Source of the DNA: Arthrobacter sp. StoSoilB19
GTDB taxonomy: Bacteria > Actinomycetota > Actinomycetes > Actinomycetales > Micrococcaceae
Assembly: GCF_019977275.1 (NCBI RefSeq)
Contig: NZ_AP024650.1
Coordinates: 2,046,001 to 2,110,000, forward strand
Direction of reading: 5' to 3'
Length of the DNA stretch: 64,000 nt
Made by a program: the position numbers and the translations under genes. The notes under the pieces are model-generated. The model worked only from the letters and a program-made list of their open reading frames with translations. It was not told where the DNA came from and ran no database searches. This document shows positions 61,479 to 64,000 of this stretch, one piece after another (positions within the stretch are counted from its first letter, which is position 1; every line of letters begins with the position of its first letter).

Positions 61479-61564
61479 CGGAGTTCCCGGAAATTTAGCT
61501 AGGGTAAAGGACGGGCAGTGCCATCACGGCTGCCGGTGGACAACGAGGAAACGGGGCAGGCTTC

Positions 61565-62488
61565 ATGGCAGACACGACGGCGGGATCCGGAGCGGATCAG
61601 GACGGGCTGGAGCCCGTCAAACCGCTCGAAGCGGAACTGCTGGTGGTCACCGGAATGTCCGGCGCCGGGCGGAGCACCGCCGCGGACGCCCTGGAGGACC
61701 ATGGCTGGTATGTCGTGGAGAACCTCCCGCCCCAGATGCTGGGCACGCTGGCGGAGCTTGTTTCGCACGCCCCGCAGTCCATCCCCCGGCTGGCAGTGGT
61801 GATCGACGTCCGCAGCAAGGGCCTTTTCGCGGACATCCGCGCAGCCCTGGGCGCACTCGCCGCGAGCGGTGTCACCTTCCGCGTCCTGTTCCTCGACGCC
61901 AGCGACAACGTCCTGGTCCGGCGGTTCGAACAGGGGCGGCGGCCCCATCCGCTGCAGGGCGGCGGACGGATCCTGGACGGCATCGCTGCCGAACGTGAGC
62001 TGCTGCAGGAACTGCGCGACAGCTCCGACGTCGTCCTCGACACCTCCAACTACAACGTCCACGGGCTGGCCACCGCCATCACCGAACTGTTCAGCGAAAC
62101 CGGTCCGGTGGCGCTTCGGCTGAATGTCATGAGCTTTGGCTTCAAGTACGGCCTGCCGGTGGACGCCAACTATGTGGCCGATGTCAGGTTCATCCCCAAC
62201 CCGCACTGGGTACCGCAGCTGCGCCCGCTGACGGGCCTGGACAAGGACGTCAGCGACTACGTGCTCGAGGCCGAAGGCGTCAAGAACTTCGTGGACCGGT
62301 ATGTCCTGGCACTCGAACCCGTCCTGGAGGGCTACCGCAGGGAGAACAAGCACTACGCCACCATCGCCGTCGGCTGTACGGGCGGCAAGCACCGCTCCGT
62401 TGCGGTCGCCGTGGAACTTTCCAAGAAACTTGCGCAGTACCCCCGGGTCACGGTGACCACCGCGCACCGGGATCTGGGCCGCGAATAA
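61565..62488 (+). CDS. rapZ: RNase adapter protein RapZ (nucleotide-binding)
   Basis: 307 aa. The P-loop [10 protein letters not shown] at 29-38 has Arg36 at the Walker A lysine position, a feature seen in actinobacterial members. Conserved RapZ blocks follow: [69 protein letters not shown] and [19 protein letters not shown]. RapZ binds nucleotides and RNA; its target in actinobacteria is unclear. An upstream TAGGGT hexamer (61500-61505) may give the operon an internal promoter. Stop overlaps the yvcK start. Confidence 0.95.
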   Translation: MADTTAGSGADQDGLEPVKPLEAELLVVTGMSGAGRSTAADALEDHGWYVVENLPPQMLGTLAELVSHAPQSIPRLAVVIDVRSKGLFADIRAALGALAASGVTFRVLFLDASDNVLVRRFEQGRRPHPLQGGGRILDGIAAERELLQELRDSSDVVLDTSNYNVHGLATAITELFSETGPVALRLNVMSFGFKYGLPVDANYVADVRFIPNPHWVPQLRPLTGLDKDVSDYVLEAEGVKNFVDRYVLALEPVLEGYRRENKHYATIAVGCTGGKHRSVAVAVELSKKLAQYPRVTVTTAHRDLGRE

Positions 62489-63507
62489 TGGCACTTTTCA
62501 CCGGAGCACTGCCCCTGGTGCCGCCTGCCGCCGGCAAGGGCTCGGGCCAGCAGGACAAGGGCCCCAACGTGGTGGCCCTGGGCGGCGGCCACGGCCTTGC
62601 GGCCTCGCTGTCCGCGCTCCGCCTGCTCACCTCCGAACTCACCGCGGTGGTCACAGTGGCGGACGACGGCGGGTCGTCGGGGCGTCTGCGCGAGGAGTAC
62701 GGTGTCCTTCCGCCGGGAGACCTCCGCATGGCGCTGTCTGCGCTCTGCGACGACACCGACTGGGGCCGTACCTGGCGCGATGTCATGCAGCACCGGTTCC
62801 GCGCCGCAAAGGGACCTGGCGGATCGCTGGACGAGCACGCCATGGGGAACCTGCTGATCGTCACGCTCTGGGAACTGCTGGGGGACACCGTCGCAGGGCT
62901 CAAATGGGCGGGTGCCCTGCTGGGCGCCCGCGGCCAGGTCCTGCCCATGTCCACCGTGCCACTCACCATTGAAGGTGATGTGCGCGTGACCGCACCTGAC
63001 GGCTCAACCGCGCTGCAAACCATCCACGGCCAGGCCCGCTGTGCCGTGGCAGGCTCACTCGAGGAGGTCCGCCTCCTGCCGAAAGCGGCGCCGGCCTGCA
63101 CGGACGCCCTGACGGCCATCGAACTGGCGGACTGGGTGGTCCTGGGTCCGGGCTCCTGGTACACGTCCGTCCTGCCGCACCTGCTCCTGCCGGAGATGCG
63201 CCAGGCCCTCTGCAGCACCCCCGCCAAACGCTGCCTGACCATGAACCTTGCCACGGACACCAAGGAAACCACGGGCATGACGGCGGCGGACCATCTCCAC
63301 GTCCTGCGGCGCTACGCGCCGGAGTTCAGCGTGGACGTGGTCCTGGCCGATCCCACCTCCATACCGGACCGCCGGGAGTTCGAGAAGGCCGCCGGCATGA
63401 TCGGCGCAGAGGTGGTCTTGGGTAAAGTAGGGGCGTCGGGACGCCGCCCTGTCCACGAGCCGCTGCGGCTGGCGACGGCGTACCAGGACATTTTTGGGAA
63501 CAGTTAG
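62488..63507 (+). CDS. yvcK: YvcK/CofD-like protein (gluconeogenesis factor)
   Basis: 339 aa. An N-terminal Gly/Pro-rich leader precedes the CofD-like core: VVALGGGHGLAASLSALR, VVTVADDGGSSGRLREEYGVLPPGDLRMAL, ELADWVVLGPGSWYTSVLPHLL, and a late RRPVHEPLRLATAYQDIF. Homologues bind UDP-sugars and are needed for cell wall and growth on gluconeogenic carbon. The ATG overlaps the rapZ stop (TAATG). Confidence 0.94.
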   Translation: MALFTGALPLVPPAAGKGSGQQDKGPNVVALGGGHGLAASLSALRLLTSELTAVVTVADDGGSSGRLREEYGVLPPGDLRMALSALCDDTDWGRTWRDVMQHRFRAAKGPGGSLDEHAMGNLLIVTLWELLGDTVAGLKWAGALLGARGQVLPMSTVPLTIEGDVRVTAPDGSTALQTIHGQARCAVAGSLEEVRLLPKAAPACTDALTAIELADWVVLGPGSWYTSVLPHLLLPEMRQALCSTPAKRCLTMNLATDTKETTGMTAADHLHVLRRYAPEFSVDVVLADPTSIPDRREFEKAAGMIGAEVVLGKVGASGRRPVHEPLRLATAYQDIFGNS

Positions 63508-63516
63508 GAAGGTGCC

Positions 63517-64000
63517 ATGGCACTGACAGCATCAGTCAAGGAAGAACTGTCCCGTCTGGACATCAAGAAGTCATCAGTGCGCAAGGCTGAGGTTTCCGCC
63601 ATGCTCCGGTTTGCCGGGGGACTGCACATCATCTCCGGCCGGATCGTCATCGAGGCGGAAGTGGACCTGGCCTCTACGGCGCGCAGGCTCCGTGCCGCCA
63701 TCGCAGAGGTCTACGGACACCAAAGCGAAATCATCGTCGTTTCCGCCGGCGGACTCCGGCGCGCCAGCCGCTACGTCGTCCGCGTAGTCCGTGACGGCGA
63801 GGCGCTGGCACGCCAGACCGGCCTCCTGGACGGACGCGGACGCCCCGTGCGCGGCCTGCCGTCCGCCGTCGTGAACGGTTCCGCGGCGGACGCCGAGGCC
63901 GTCTGGCGCGGGGCCTTCCTGGCCCACGGCTCCCTCACGGAACCCGGCCGGTCATCATCGCTGGAGGTCACCTGCCCGGGGCCAGAATCCGCCCTGGCCC
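63517..64000 (+). CDS. whiA: WhiA sporulation/cell-division regulator, N-terminal part (cut by window end)
   Basis: The first 161 codons are visible. The start [36 protein letters not shown] is the WhiA N-terminal LAGLIDADG-like domain. The usual length is about 325, so the DNA-binding C-terminal HTH lies beyond the window. WhiA is a conserved transcription factor acting with WhiB in actinobacterial cell division. ATG with AGGAAGG at 63506-63512, 9 nt after the yvcK stop. Confidence 0.95.
   Translation, partial: MALTASVKEELSRLDIKKSSVRKAEVSAMLRFAGGLHIISGRIVIEAEVDLASTARRLRAAIAEVYGHQSEIIVVSAGGLRRASRYVVRVVRDGEALARQTGLLDGRGRPVRGLPSAVVNGSAADAEAVWRGAFLAHGSLTEPGRSSSLEVTCPGPESALA

Noticed and set aside
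1..64000. CRISPR arrays, tRNA or rRNA genes
   Set aside because: No regularly spaced repeats, no cloverleaf patterns with conserved T-loop sequence and no rRNA-like stretches were noticed in reading both strands.

Overview
This is a high-GC chromosomal window from an actinobacterium, most likely the Arthrobacter/Pseudarthrobacter group of the Micrococcaceae. The assignment is inference from four things: very GC-rich third codon positions, frequent GTG starts, the uvrC-rapZ-yvcK-whiA gene order, and a CoaE protein fused to a GrpB domain. About 55 protein genes lie nearly end to end. I see no rRNA, tRNA, CRISPR array or prophage. Most of the window is housekeeping and ordinary accessory metabolism. 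The clearest foreign item is one insertion sequence.

Layout. 0-8 kb: aldo/keto reductase; a flotillin with an NfeD-like partner; a UvrA-like ABC ATPase with an SDR oxidoreductase behind it; a DUF1206 membrane protein. 8-18 kb: metallo-beta-lactamase-fold hydrolase, SGNH hydrolase, SCO1664-type protein with a histidine phosphatase, a MoxR-like ATPase/VWA pair, a reductase of the RibD/DHFR fold, a stand-alone 5'-3' exonuclease, a flavin reductase and two small membrane proteins behind a tandem repeat. 18-28 kb: HrpB helicase, a 48-residue small protein, alpha/beta hydrolase divergent from a stand-alone LigD-type polymerase, a Sua5/YciO protein, VOC protein, a two-gene hypothetical/HAD cluster, PiT phosphate transporter with a tiny membrane partner, and a second RibD/DHFR-like protein. 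28-34.4 kb: thioesterase divergent from polA, Eis-like acetyltransferase, rpsA. 34.47-36.44 kb: an IS3-family element. 36.5-44 kb: GNAT, YigZ, coaE-grpB, uvrB, an orphan sugar-binding lipoprotein, and terC behind a manganese riboswitch. 44-55 kb: MFS transporter, S33 peptidase, GNAT, Ski2-like helicase, methyltransferase, and a heterodimeric ABC exporter with a GntR regulator. 55-64 kb: uvrA, HAD phosphatase, acyltransferase, then uvrC-rapZ-yvcK-whiA, with whiA cut by the window end.

How the parts work together. DNA repair is strongly represented: uvrA, uvrB, uvrC, polA, a UvrA paralogue, a LigD-type polymerase and a free flap-type exonuclease. uvrA has a symmetric LexA-type box. At least thirteen genes, including uvrA, uvrB, uvrC, polA and coaE, have a TANNNT -10 hexamer 6-7 nt before the start codon, which is the signature of leaderless transcripts.

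The most interesting structure is the IS3 element. It sits exactly in the GAAA loop of the rpsA terminator hairpin, flanked by a 3-bp AAG duplication. It buries the transposase ribosome-binding site in a long hairpin and makes its transposase by -1 frameshifting at GGGAAAA. Between transposase and right end it carries an oppositely oriented passenger gene for a small membrane-anchored protein.
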